A stretch of DNA of 64,000 bases from Siphonodentalium dalli (GCA_032622095.1 CP136063.1:273659426-273723425), one strand, 5' to 3'; positions 26,901 to 41,789 are shown, counted from the first letter of the stretch. Made by a program: numbers and translations. Notes: generated by a model not told the origin, from the sequence alone.

Positions 26901-29258
26901 GGTTACATACCAGGAGTAAGACTATCAATGAGCGTTCTTTATTTGTAACATACAAGGAATAGACTAACAATGAACGCTCTTTATTAGTAACATACCAGGA
27001 ATAAGACTAACAATGAGCGTTCGCTATTTGTAACATACCAGGAATAAGACTAACAATGAGCGTTCTTTATTTGTAACATACCAAGACTAAGACTGACAAT
27101 GCACGGTATTTATTGGTAACATACAATGAGTAGACTTACAATGAACGCTCTTTATGTGTAACATACCAGGAATAAGACTAACAATGAACGATCTTTATTT
27201 GTAACATACCATGAATATACTAACAAAGAACGCTCTTTATTTCTAACATACCATGACTAATACTAACAATGAACGGTCTTATTTTTAACATACAATGAGT
27301 AAGACTAACATTGAACGCTCTGTATTTGTAACATACCAGGCATAAGACTAACAATGAACGATCTTTATTTGTAACATACCATGAATATACTAACAATGAA
27401 CGCTTTTTATGTGTATCATACCAGAAATAAGACTAACAATGAACGCTCTTTATTTGTAACATACCATGAACAAGAATAACAATGGACGGTCTTTATTTGT
27501 AACATACCACGAATAGACTAACAATGAACGCTCTTCAATTGTAACATACCAGGAATAGCCTAACAATGAACGCTCTTTATTTGTAACATACCAGGAATAG
27601 ACTAACAATGAACGCTCTTTATTTGTAACATACCAGGGATAGACCAACAATTAACGCTCTTTATTTGTAATATACCATGAATAGACTAACAATGAACGTT
27701 CTTTATTTGTAACATATCATGAATAAACTAACAATGAACGTTCTTTATTTGTAACATACCAGGAATAAGACAAACAATGAACGCTCTTTATTTGTAACAT
27801 ACCAGGAATAGTCTTACAATGAACGCTCTTTATTTGTAACATAACATGAATAGACTAGCAATGAACGCTCTTTATTAGTAACATACCAAGAATATAATAA
27901 CAATGAATGCTCTTTATTTGTAACATACCAGGAATAGACTAACAATGAACGCTCTTTATTTGGAACATACCATGAATAGACTAAAAATGAACGTTCTTTA
28001 TTTGTAACATACCAGGAATAGAGTAACAATGAACGCTCTTTATTTGTAACATACCAGGAATAGACTAACTATGAACGCTCTTTATTTGTAACTTACCAGG
28101 AATAGACTAACAATGAACGTTCTTTATTTGTAACATACCAGGAATAGACTAACAATGAGCGTTCTTTATTTGTAGCATATTAGGAGTAAGACTAACAATG
28201 AAAGTTCTTTATTTTTAACATACAATGAGTAAGACTAACAATGAACGCTCTATATTTGTAACATACCAGGCATAAGACTAACAATGAACGATCTTTATTT
28301 GTAACATACCATGAATATATTAACAATGAACGCTTTTTATGTGTATCATACCAGGAATAAGACTAACAATGAACGCTCTTTATTTGTAACATACCATGAA
28401 TAAGAATAACAATGGACGGTCTTTATTTGTAACATACCACGAATAGACTAACAATGAACGCTCTTTAATTGTAACATATCAGGAATAGACTAACAATGAA
28501 CGCTCTTTATTTGTAACATACCAGGAATAGACTAACAATGAACGCTCTTTATTTGTAACATACCAGGGATAGACTAACAATTTACGCTCTTTATTTGTAA
28601 TATACCATGAATAGACTAACAATGAACGTTCTTTATTTGTAACAAACCAGGAATAGACTAACTATGAGCGTTCTTTATTTGTAACATACCAGTAGTAAGA
28701 CTAGCAATGAACACACTTTATTTGTAACATACCAGGAGTAAGACTAACAATGAGCGTTCTTTATATGTAACATACCAGTAATATACTATCGATCAACGCT
28801 CTTTATATGTAACATACCAGGAGTAAGGCTAACAATGAGGTTCTTTATTTTTAACATACCAGGAATAAGATTAACAATGAGCGATCTTTATTTGTAACAT
28901 ACCATGAATTTTCTAACAAGGAACGCTCTTTATTGGTAATATACAATGAGTAGAGTAACAATGAACGCTCTTTATGTGTAATAAACCAGGAATAAGACTA
29001 ACAATGCACGATCATTATTTGTAACATACCATGAATATACTAACAATGAGCGTTCTTTATTGGTAACATACCAGGAGTAAGACTAACAATGAACGCTCTT
29101 TATTTAAAACATATCAGGAATAGACTAACAATGAGCGTTCTTTATTTGTAACATACAAGGAGTAAGACTAACAATGAACGCTCTTTATTTGTTACAAACC
29201 AGGAATAGACTATATAACAATGAGCGTTATTTATTTGTAACATACCAGGAGTAAGACT
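26238..29258. repeat. HOR turn 10: D-P-Q-R (3,021 bp)
   Basis: D 26,238-27,008, P 27,009-27,434, Q 27,435-28,745, R 28,746-29,258 (marker 28,784, ACTATATAAC 29,209). Private changes include CCAAGACTAAG near 27,082, AACAAAGAACG near 27,225, GAATAGCCTAAC near 27,555 and a one-base loss giving CAATGAGGTTC near 28,833. It is one of the cleanest full 3-kb turns and a suitable reference for the D-P-Q-R order. Confidence 0.88.
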
Positions 29259-32196
29259 AACAATGAACGCTCTTTATTGGTAACATACCAGGAGTAAGAC
29301 TAACAATGGACGTTCTTTGTTGGTTACATACCAGGGATAAGACTAGCAATGAACGCTCTTTATTTGTAACATACCATGAATAAGACTAACAATGGACGTT
29401 CTTTGTTGGTTACATACCAGGAATAAGACTAGCAATGAACGCTCTTTATTTGTAACATATCAGGAGTAAGACTAACAATGAACGCTCTTTATTTGTAACT
29501 TACCAAGAGTAAGACTAACAATGGACGTTATTTGTTGTTTACATACCAGGGATAAGACTAGCAATGAACGCTCTTTATTTGTAACATGCAATGAATAAGA
29601 CTAACAATTGACGTTCTTTGTTGGTTACATACCAGAAATAAGACTAGCAATGAACGCTCTTTATTTTTAACATACCATGAATAAGACTAACAATGGACGT
29701 TCTTTGTTGGTTACATACCAGGATTAAGACTAGCAATGAACGCTCTTTATTTGTAACATACAATGAGTAAGACTAACTATGAACGCGCTTTATTTGTAAC
29801 ATACCAGGAATAAACCAACAATGGACGTTCATTGTTGGTTACATACCAGGAATAGATTAACAGTGAACGCTCTTTATTTGTAACATACCATGAATAAGAC
29901 TAACAATGGACGTTCTTTGTTGGTTACATACCAGGAGTAAGACTATCAATGAGCGTTCTTTATTTGTAACATACAAGGAATAGACTAACAATGAACGCTC
30001 TTTATTAGTAACATACCAGGAATAAGACTAACAATGAGCGTTCGCTATTTGTAACATACCAGGAATAAGACTAACAATGAGCGTTCTTTATTTGTAACAT
30101 ACCATGACTAAGACTGACAATGCACGGTATTTATTGGTAACATACAATGAGTAGACTTACAATGAACGCTCTTTATGTGTAACATACCAGGAATAAGACT
30201 AACAATGAACGATCTTTATTTGTAACATACCATGAATATACTAACAAGGAACGCTCTTTATTTCTAACATACCATGACTAATACTAACAATGAACGGTCT
30301 TATTTTTAACATACAATGAGTAAGACTAACATTGAACGCTCTGTATTTGTAACATACCAGGCATAAGACTAACAATGAACGATCTTTATTTGTAACATAC
30401 CATGAATATACTAACAATGAACGCTTTTTATGTGTATCATACCAGAAATAAGACTAACAATGAACGCTCTTTATTTGTAACATACCATGAACAAGAATAA
30501 CAATGGACGGTCTTTATTTGTAACATACCACGAATAGACTAACAATGAACGCTCTTCAATTGTAACATACCAGGAATAGAATAACAATGAACGCTCTTTA
30601 TTTGTAACATACCAGGAATAGACTAACAATGAACGCTCTTTATTTGTAACATACCAGGGATAGACCAACAATTAACGCTCTTTATTTGTAATATACCATG
30701 AATAGACTAACAATGAACGTTCTTTATTTGTAACATATCATGAATAAACTAACAATGAACGTTCTTTATTTGTAACATACCAGGAATAAGACAAACAATG
30801 AACGCTCTTTATTTGTAACATACCAGGAATAGTCTTACAATGAACGCTCTTTATTTGTAACATAACATGAATAGACTAGCAATGAACGCTCTTTATTAGT
30901 AACATACCAGGAATATAATAACAATGAATGCTCTTTATTTGTAACATACCAGGAATAGACTAACAATGAACGCTCTTTATTTGGAACATACCATGAATAG
31001 AATAAAAATGAACGTTCTTTATTTGTAACATACCAGGAATAGAGTAACAATGAACGCTCTTTATTTGTAACATACCAGGAATAGACTAACTATGAACGCT
31101 CTTTATTTGTAACTTACCAGGAATAGACTAACAATGAACGTTCTTTATTTGTAACATACCAGGAATAGACTAACAATGAGCGTTCTTTATTTGTAGCATA
31201 TTAGGAGTAAGACTAACAATGAAAGTTCTTTATTTTTAACATACAATGAGTAAGACTAACAATGAACGCTCTATATTTGTAACATACCAGGCATAAGACT
31301 AACAATGAACGATCTTTATTTGTAACATACCATGAATATATTAACAATGAACGCTTTTTATGTGTATCATACCAGGAATAAGACTAACAATGAACGCTCT
31401 TTATTTGTAACATACCATGAATAAGAATAACAATGGACGGTCTTTATTTGTAACATACCACGAATAGACTAACAATGAACGCTCTTTATTTGTAACATAC
31501 CGGGGATAGACTAACAATTTACGCTCTTTATTTGTAATATACCATGAATAGACTAACAATGAACGTTCTTTATTTGTAACAAACCAGGAATAGACTAACT
31601 ATGAGCGTTTTTTATTTGTAACATACCAGGAGTAAGACTAGCAATGAACACACTTTATTTGTAACATACCAGGAGTAAGACTAACAATGAGCGTTCTTTA
31701 TATGTAACATACCAGTAATATACTATCGATCAACGCTCTTTATATGTAACATACCAGGAGTAAGGCTAACAATGAGCGTTCTTTATTTTTAACATACCAG
31801 GAATAAGATTAACAATGAGCGATCTTTATTTGTAACATACCATGAATTTTCTAACAAGGAACGCTCTTTATTGGTAATATACAATGAGTAGAGTAACAAT
31901 GAACGCTCTTTATGTGTAATAAACCAGGAATAAGACTAACAATGCACGATCATTATTTGTAACATACCATGAATATACTAACAATGAGCGTTCTTTATTG
32001 GTAACATACCAGGAGTAAGACTAACAATGAACGCTCTTTATTTAAAACATATCAGGAATAGACTAACAATGAGCGTTCTTTATTTGTAACATACAAGGAG
32101 TAAGACTAACAATGAACGCTCTTTATTTGTAACAAACCAGGAATAGACTATATTACAATGAGCGTTATTTATTTGTAACATACCAGGAGTAAGACT
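29259..32196. repeat. HOR turn 11: D-P-Q-R (2,938 bp)
   Basis: D 29,259-30,029, P 30,030-30,455 ending in CCAGAAATAAG, Q 30,456-31,682, R 31,683-32,196 (marker 31,721). From P onward it is the near-identical partner of turn 9. Two monomers are lost in Q next to CCGGGGATAG (near 31,500), as in turn 9. Private changes are GTTCATTGTTGG near 29,828 and TATATTAC in place of TATATAAC near 32,151. Confidence 0.86.
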
Positions 32197-35100
32197 AACA
32201 ATGAACGCTCTTTATTGGTAACATACCAGGAGTAAGACTAACAATGGACGTTCTTTGTTGGTTACATACCAGGGATAAGACTAGCAATGAACGCTCTTTA
32301 TTTGTAACATACCATGAATAAGACTAACAATGGACGTTCTTTGTTGGTTACATACCAGGAATAAGACTAGCAATGAACGCTCTTTATTTGTAACATATCA
32401 GGAGTAAGACTAACAATGAACGCTCTTTATTTGTAACTTACCAAGAGTAAGACTAACAATGGACGTTATTTGTTGTTTACATACCAGGGATAAGACTAGC
32501 AATGAACGCTCTTTATTTGTAACATGCAATGAATAAGACTAACAATTGACGTTCTTTGTTGGTTACATACCAGAAATAAGACTAGCAATGAACGCTCTTT
32601 ATTTTTAACATACCATGAATAAGACTAACAATGGACGTTCTTTGTTGGTTACATACCAGGATTAAGACTAGCAATGAACGCTCTTTATTTGTAACATACA
32701 ATGAGTAAGACTAACTATGAACGCGCTTTATTTGTAACATACCAGGAATAAACCAACAATGGAAGTTCTTTGTTGGTTACATACCAGGAATAGATTAACA
32801 GTGAACGCTCTTTATTTGTAACATACCATGAATAAGACTAACAATGGACGTTCTTTGTTGGTTACATAACAGGAGTAAGACTATCAATGAGCGTTCTTTA
32901 TTTGTAACATACAAGGAATAGACTAACAATGAACGCTCTTTATTAGTAACATACCAGGAATAAGACTAACAATGAACGTTCGCTATTTGTAACATACCAG
33001 GAATAAGACTAACAATGAGCGTTCTTTATTTGTAACATACCATGACTAAGACTGACAATGCACGGTATTTATTGGTAACATACAATGAGTAGACTTACAA
33101 TGAACGCTCGTTATGTGTAACATACCAGGAATAAGACTAACAATGAACGATCTTTATTTGTAACATACCATGAATATACTAACAAGGAACGCTCTTTATT
33201 TCTAACATACCATGACTAATACTAACAATGAACGGTCTTATTTTTAACATACAATGAGTAAGACTAACATTGAACGCTCTGTATTTGTAACATACCAGGC
33301 ATAAGACTAACAATGAACGATCTTTATTTGTAACATACCATGAATATACTAACAATGAACGCTTTTTATGTGTATCATACCAGGAATAAGACTAACAATG
33401 AACGCTCTTTATTTGTAACATACCATGAACAAGAATAACAATGGACGGTCTTTATTTGTAACATACCACGAATAGACTAACAATGAACGCTCTTCAATTG
33501 TAACATACCAGGAATAGACTAACAATGAACGCTCTTTATTTGTAACATACCAGGAATAGACTAACAATGAACGCTATTTATTTGTAACATACCAGGGATA
33601 GACCAACAATTAACGCTCTTTATTTGTAATATACCATGAATAGACTAACAATGAACGTTCTTTATTTGTAACATACCATGAATAAACTAACAATGAACGT
33701 TCTTTATTTGTAACATACCAGGAATAAGACAAACAATGAACGCTCTTTATTTGTAACATACCAGGAATAGTCTTACAATGAACGCTCTTTATTTGTAACA
33801 TAACATGAATAGACTAGCAATGAACGCTCTTTATTAGTAACATACCAGGAATATAATAACAATGAATGCTCTTTATTTGTAACATACCAGGAATAGACTA
33901 ACAATGAACGCTCTTTATTTGGAACATACCATGAATAGACTAAAAATGAACGTTCTTTATTTGTAACATACCAGGAATAGAGTAACAATGAACGCTCTTA
34001 ATTTGTAACATACCAGGAATAGACTAACAATGAACGTTCTTTATTTGTAACATACCAGGAATAGACTAACAATGAGCGTTCTTTATTTGTAGCATATTAG
34101 GAGTAAGACTAACAATGAAAGTTCTTTATTTTTAACATACAATGAGTAAGACTAACAATGAACGCTCTATATTTGTAACATACCAGGCATAAGACTAACA
34201 ATGAACGATCTTTATTTGTAACATACCCTGAATATATTAACAATGAACGCTTTTTATGTGTATCATACCAGGAATAAGACTAACAATGAACGCTCTTTAT
34301 TTGTAACATACCATGAATAAGAATAACAATGGACGGTCTTTATTTGTAACATACCACGAATAGACTAACAATGAACGCTCTTCAATTGTAACATACCAGG
34401 AATAGACTAACAATGAACGCTCTTTAATTGTAACATACCAGGAATAGACTAACAATGAACGCTCTTTATTTGTAACATACCAGGAATAGACTAACAATGA
34501 ACGCTCTTTATTTGTAACATACCAGGGATAGACTAACAATTTACGCTCTTTATTTGTAATATACCATGAATAGACTAACAATGAATGTTCTTTATTTGTA
34601 ACAAACCAGGAATAGACTAACTATGAGCGTTATTTATTTGTAACATACCAGGAGTAAGACTAGCAATGAACACTCTTTATTTGTAACATACCAGGAGTAA
34701 GACTAGCAATGAGCGTTCTTTATATGTAACATAACAGTAATATACTATCGATCAACGCTCTTTATATGTAACATACCAGGAGTAAGGCTAACAATGAGCG
34801 TTCTTTATTTTTAACATACCAGGAATAAGATTAACAATGAGCGATCTTTATTTGTATCATACCATGAATTTTCTAACAAGGAACGCTCTTTATTGGTAAT
34901 ATACAATGAGTAGAGTAACAATGAACGCTCTTTATGTGTAATAAACCAGGAATAAGACTAACAATGCACGATCATTATTTGTAACATGCCATGAATATAC
35001 TAACAAGGAACGCTCTTTATTTGTAACATACAATGATCAAGACTAACAATGAACGGTCTTTATTGGTAACAAACAATACATAGACTAACAATGAACGCTC

Positions 35101-36562
35101 GTTATGTGTAACATACCAGGAATAAGACTACCAATGGACGTTCTTTGTTGGTTACATACCAGGAATAAGACTAACAATGAACGATCTTTATTTGTAACAT
35201 GCCATGAATATACTAACAAGGAACGCTCTTTATTTGTAACATACAATGACCAAGACTAACAATGAACGGTCTTTATTGGTAACAAACAATACATAGACTA
35301 ACAATGAACGCTCGTTATGTGTAACATACCAGGAATAAGACTACCAATGGACGTTCTTTGTTGGTTACATACCAGGAATAGACTAACAATAAACGCTCTT
35401 TGTTTGTAACATACCAGGAATAGACTAACAATGAACGCTCTTTATTTGTAACATACCAGGAATAAGACTAACAATGAATGATCTTTATTGGTAACATACC
35501 AGGAATAGACTAACAATGAACGCTCATTATTGGTTATTTACCAGGAGGTGACTAACAGAGAACGCTCTTTATTGGTAACATACCATGAATAAGACTAACA
35601 ATGGACGTTCTTTGTTGGTTACATACCAGGAATAGACTAACAATGAACGCTCTTTATTTGTAACATACCAGGAATAAGACTAACAATGAGCGTTCTTTAT
35701 TTGTAACATACCAGGAATAGACTAACAATGAACGCTCTTTATTTGTAACATACCAGGAATAGACTAACAATGGGCATTCTATATTGGTAACATACCAGGA
35801 GTAAGACTAACAATGAACGCTCTTTATTTATAACATACCAGGAATAGACTAACAATGAGCGTTCTTCATTTGTAACATACCAGGAGTAAGACTAACAATG
35901 AACGCTCTTTATTTTTAACATACCAGGAATAGACTATATAGCAATGAGCGTTCTTTATTTGTAACATACTAGGAATAGACTAACAATGAACGCTCTTTAT
36001 TTGTAACATACCAGGAATAGACTAACAATGAACGTTCTTTATTTGTAACATACCTGGAATTAGACTAACAATGGACGTTCTTTATTTGTAACATACCAGG
36101 AATAGACTAACAATGAGCGTTCTTTATTTGTAACATACCAGGAATAAGACTAGCAATGAACGTTCTGTATTTGTAACATACCAGGAATAGACTAGCAATG
36201 AACGCTCTTTATTTGTAACATACCAGGAATAGACTAACAATGGACGTTCTTTATTTGTAACATACCAGGAATAGACTAACAATGGACGTTCTTTATGTGT
36301 AACATACCAGGAATAGACTAACAATGAGCGTTCTTTATTTGTAACATACCATGAATAAGACCAACAATGGACGTTCTTTATTTGTAACATATCAGGAATA
36401 GACTATCAATGGACACTCTTTATTTGTAACGTACCAGGAATATACTAGCAATGAACGCTCTTTGTTTGTAACATACCATGAATAGACTAGCAATGAACGC
36501 TTTTTATTTGTTACATACAAGTAATAGACTAAAAATGAGCGTTCGTTATTTGTAACATACCA
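32197..36562. repeat. HOR turn 12: D-P-Q-R-E with truncated E
   Basis: D 32,197-32,967, P 32,968-33,393, Q 33,394-34,704, truncated R 34,705-34,985 (marker 34,743), E 34,986 to about 36,562. Q has an extra TTCAATTG monomer near 34,380. It corresponds to turn 5 at a shift of 21,729 bp, rising to 21,855 bp after indels. E ends abruptly near 36,562, where the 42-mer run joins GGATTAAGAC of a D block, so this is the only long E that lacks its fusion monomer. Confidence 0.83.
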
Positions 36563-39276
36563 GGATTAAGACTAGCAATGAACGCTCTTTATTTGTAACA
36601 TACAATGAGTAAGACTAACTATGAACGCGCTTTATTTGTAATATACCAGGAATAAACCAACAATGGACGTTCTTTGTTGGTTACATACCAGGAATAGATT
36701 AACAGTGAACGCTCTTTATTTGTAACATACCATGAATAAGACTAACAATGGACGTTCTTTGTTGGTTACATACCAGGAGTAAGACTATCAATGAGCGTTC
36801 TTTATTTGTAACATACAAGGAATAGACTAACAATGAACGCTCTTTATTAGTAACATACCAGGAATAAGACTAACAATGAGCGTTCGCTATTTGTAACATA
36901 CCAGGAATAAGACTAACAATGAGCGTTCTTTATTTGTAACATATCATGACTAAGACTGACAATGCACGGTATTTATTGGTAACATACAATGAGTAGACTT
37001 ACAATGAACGCTCTTTATGTGTAACATACCAGGAATAAGACTAACAATGAACGATCTTTATTTGTAACATACCATGAATATACTAACAAGGAACGCTCTT
37101 TATTTCTAACATACCATGACTAATACTAACAATGAACGGTCTTATTTTTAACATACAATGAGTAAGACTAACATTGAACGCTTTGTATTTGTAACATACC
37201 AGGCATAAGACTAACAATGAACGATCTTTATTTGTAACATACCATGAATATACTAACAATGAACGCTTTTTATGTGTATCATACCAGGAATAAGACTAAC
37301 AATGAATGTTCTTTATTTGTAACAAACCAGGAATAGACTAACTATGAGCGTTATTTATTTGTAACATACCAGGAGTAAGACTAGCAATGAACACTCTTTA
37401 TTTGTAACATACCAGGAGTAAGACTAGCAATGAGCGTTCTTTATATGTAACATAACAGTAATATACTATCGATCAACGCTCTTTATATGTAACATACCAG
37501 GAGTAAGGCTAACAATGAGCGTTCTTTATTTTTAACATACCAGGAATAAGATTAACAATGAGCGATCTTTATTTGTATCATACCATGAATTTTCTAACAA
37601 GGAACGCTCTTTATTGGTAATATACAATGAGTAGAGTAACAATGAACGCTCTTTATGTGTAATAAACCAGGAATAAGACTAACAATGCACGATCATTATT
37701 TGTAACATGCCATGAATATACTAACAAGGAACGCTCTTTATTTGTAACATACAATGATCAAGACTAACAATGAACGGTCTTTATTGGTAACAAACAATAC
37801 ATAGACTAACAATGAACGCTCGTTATGTGTAACATACCAGGAATAAGACTACCAATGGACGTTCTTTGTTGGTTACATACCAGGAATAAGACTAACAATG
37901 AACGATCTTTATTTGTAACATGCCATGAATATACTAACAAGGAACGCTCTTTATTTGTAACATACAATGACCAAGACTAACAATGAACGGTCTTTATTGG
38001 TAACAAACAATACATAGACTAACAATGAACGCTCGTTATGTGTAACATACCAGGAATAAGACTACCAATGGACGTTCTTTGTTGGTTACATACCAGGAAT
38101 AGACTAACAATAAACGCTCTTTGTTTGTAACATACCAGGAATAGACTAACAATGAACGCTCTTTATTTGTAACATACCAGGAATAAGACTAACAATGAAT
38201 GATCTTTATTGGTAACATACCAGGAATAGACTAACAATGAACGCTCATTATTGGTTATTTACCAGGAGGTGACTAACAGAGAACGCTCTTTATTGGTAAC
38301 ATACCATGAATAAGACTAACAATGGACGTTCTTTGTTGGTTACATACCAGGAATAGACTAACAATGAACGCTCTTTATTTGTAACATACCAGGAATAAGA
38401 CTAACAATGAGCGTTCTTTATTTGTAACATACCAGGAATAGACTAACAATGAACGCTCTTTATTTGTAACATACCAGGAATAGACTAACAATGGGCATTC
38501 TATATTGGTAACATACCAGGAGTAAGACTAACAATGAACGCTCTTTATTTATAACATACCAGGAATAGACTAACAATGAGCGTTCTTCATTTGTAACATA
38601 CCAGGAGTAAGACTAACAATGAACGCTCTTTATTTTTAACATACCAGGAATAGACTATATAGCAATGAGCGTTCTTTATTTGTAACATACTAGGAATAGA
38701 CTAACAATGAACGCTCTTTATTTGTAACATACCAGGAATAGACTAACAATGAACGTTCTTTATTTGTAACATACCTGGAATTAGACTAACAATGGACGTT
38801 CTTTATTTGTAACATACCAGGAATAGACTAACAATGAGCGTTCTTTATTTGTAACATACCAGGAATAAGACTAGCAATGAACGTTCTGTATTTGTAACAT
38901 ACCAGGAATAGACTAGCAATGAACGCTCTTTATTTGTAACATACCAGGAATAGACTAACAATGGACGTTCTTTATTTGTAACATACCAGGAATAGACTAA
39001 CAATGGACGTTCTTTATGTGTAACATACCAGGAATAGACTAACAATGAGCGTTCTTTATTTGTAACATACCATGAATAAGACCAACAATGGACGTTCTTT
39101 ATTTGTAACATATCAGGAATAGACTATCAATGGACACTCTTTATTTGTAACGTACCAGGAATATACTAGCAATGAACGCTCTTTGTTTGTAACATACCAT
39201 GAATAGACTAGCAATGAACGCTTTTTATTTGTTACATACAAGTAATAGACTAAAAATGAGCGTTCGTTATTTGTAA
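34580..39276. repeat. 2,721-bp-spaced duplication of R-tail and E
   Basis: From AATGAATGTTC at 34,580 to TGAGCGTTCGTT near 36,540 the sequence recurs at 37,301 to about 39,270 with constant shift 2,721 bp (R markers 34,743 and 37,464). Between the copies lies 36,563-37,300, a D-end plus P segment like 32.66-33.39 kb. Both copies share TGACCAAG (35,249 and 37,970) and CATGAATAAGACC (36,350 and 39,071). The copy at 12.7-14.7 kb has TGATCAAG and CAGGAATAAGACC, so these two are each other's nearest relatives. Confidence 0.86.
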
Positions 39277-39863
39277 CATACCATGAATAGACTAACAATG
39301 AACGCTCTTTATTTGTAACATACCAGGAATAGACTAGCAATGAACGCTCTTTATGTGTAACATACCAGGAATATACTAACAATGATCGTTCTTTATTTGT
39401 AACATACCATGAATATACTAGCAATGAGCGTTCTTTATTTGTAACATACCAGGAATAGACTAACAATAAACGCTCTTTATTTGTAACATACCAGGAATAG
39501 ACTAACAATGAGCGTTCTTTATTTGTAACATACCAGGAATAGACTAACAATGAACGCTCTTTATTTGTAACATACCAGGAATAGACTAACAATGAGCATT
39601 CTGTGTTGGTTACATACCACGAATAAGACGAGCAATGAACGCACTTTATTTGTAACATACCAGGAATAGATTAGCAATGCACGCTCTTTATTTGTAACAT
39701 ACCAGGAATAGACTAACAATGAACGCTCTGTATTTGTAACATACCAGTAATAGATAAACAATTAACGCTCTTTATTTGTAACATACCAGGAATAAGACTA
39801 ACAATGAACGCTCATTATTGGTATGTGAATGATCTTTATTTGTAACATACCATGAATAAGACT
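36563..39863. repeat. HOR turn 13: D(end)-P-Q(tail)-R-E
   Basis: Only the last 309 bp of D (36,563-36,871) are present, then P 36,872-37,297. At about 37,298-37,301 the array skips nearly all of Q and enters the GAATGTTC monomer of the Q tail (37,298-37,425). Truncated R is 37,426-37,706, full-length E 37,707-39,799 and the fusion monomer 39,800-39,863. The 213-bp duplication at E entry is present (37,707 and 37,920). Confidence 0.82.
39800..39863. repeat. 64-bp fusion monomer (L2), GAATGATC type
   Basis: Same junction as at 15,224-15,287, shifted by 24,576 bp, and followed by GGACGTAC and TTTGTTGATTAC as in copies 1 and 2. Confidence 0.88.
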
Positions 39864-41789
39864 AACAATGGACGTACTTTGTTGATTACATACCAGGAAT
39901 AAGACAGGCAATGAACGCTCTTTATTTGTAACATACCATGAATAAGACTAGCAATGGACGTTCTTTGTTGGTTAAATACCAGGAATAAGACTAGCAATGA
40001 ACGCTCTTTATTTGTAACATACCAGGAGTAAGACTAACAATGAACGCTCTGTATTGGTAACATACCAGGAGTAAGACTAACAATGGACGTTCTTTGTTGG
40101 TTACAGACCAGGGATAAGATTAGCAATGAACGCTCTTTATTTGTAACATACCATGAATAAGACTAACAATGGACGTTCTTTGTTGGTTACATACCAGGAA
40201 TAAGACTAGCAATGAACGCTCTTTATTTGTAACATATCAGGAGTAAGACTAACAATGAACGCTCTTTATTTGTAACTTACCAAGAGTAAGACTAACAATG
40301 GACGTTATTTGTTGTTTACATACCAGGGATAAGCCTAGCAATGAACGCTCTTTATTTGTAACATGCAATGAATAAGACTAACAATTGACGTTCTTTGTTG
40401 GTTACATACCAGAAATAAGACTAGCAATGAACGCTCTTTATTTTTAACATACCATGAATAAGACTAACAATGGACGTTCTGTGTTGGTTACATACCAGGA
40501 TTAAGACTAGCAATGAACGCTCTTTATTTGTAACATACAATGAGTAAGACTAACTATGAACGCGCTTTATTTGTAACATACCAGGAATAAACCAACAATG
40601 GACGTTCTTTGTTGGTTACATACCAGGAATAGATTAACAGTGAACGCTCTTTATTTGTAACATACCATGAATAAGACTAACAATGGACGTTCTTTGTTGG
40701 TTACATACCAGGAGTAAGACTATCAATGAGCGTTCTTTATTTGTAACATACAAGGAATAGACTAACAATGAACGCTCTTTATTAGTAACATACCAGGAAT
40801 AAGACTAACAATGAGCGTTCGCTATTTGCAACATACCAGGAATAAGACTAACAATGAGCGTTCTTTATTTGTAACATACCATGACTAAGACTGACAATGA
40901 ACGGTATTTATTGGTAACATACAATGAGTAGACTTACAATGAACGCTCTTTATGTGTAACATACCAGGAATAAGACTAACAATGAACGATCTTTATTTGT
41001 AACATACCATGAATATACTAACAAGGAACGCTCTTTATTTCTAACATACCATGACTAATACTAACAATGAACGGTCTTATTTTTAACATACAATGAGTAA
41101 GACTAACATTGAACGCTCTGTATTTGTAACATACCAGGCATAAGACTAACAATGAACGATCTTTATTTGTAACATACCATGAATATACTAACAATGAACG
41201 CTTTTTATGTGTATCATACCAGGAATAAGACTAACAATGAACGCTCTTTATTTGTAACATACCAGGAGTAAGACTAACAATGAGCGTTCTTTATATGTAA
41301 CATACCAGTAATATACTATCGATCAACGCTCTTTATATGTAACATACCAGGGGTAAGGCTAACAATGAGCGTTCTTTATTTTTAACATACCAGGAATAAG
41401 ATTAACAATGAGCGATCTTTATTTGTAACATACCATGAATTTTCTAACAAGGAACGCTCTTTATTGGTAATATACAATGAGTAGAGTAACAGTGAACGCT
41501 CTTTATGTGTAATAAACCAGGAATAAGACTAACAATGCACGATCATTATTTGTAACATACCATGAATATACTAACAATGAGCGTTCTTTATTGGTAACAT
41601 ACCAGGAGTAAGACTAACAATGAACGCTCTTTATTTAAAACATATCAGGAATAGACTAACAATGAGCGTTCTTTATTTGTAACATACAAGGAGTAAGACT
41701 AACAATGAACGCTCTTTATTTGTAACAAACCAGGAATAGACTATATAACAATGAGCGTTATTTATTTGTAACATACCAGGAGTAAGACT
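39864..41789. repeat. HOR turn 14: shortcut D-P-R turn (1,926 bp)
   Basis: Third copy of the shortcut turn, with D 39,864-40,806, P 40,807-41,232 and R 41,233-41,789. It shares GCTATTTGCAAC (40,820) with copies 1 and 2 but has the ordinary bases GAGTAAG, TTGACGTTC and GAGTAAGAC where those two carry private changes. It therefore branched off before copies 1 and 2 separated. Confidence 0.87.
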
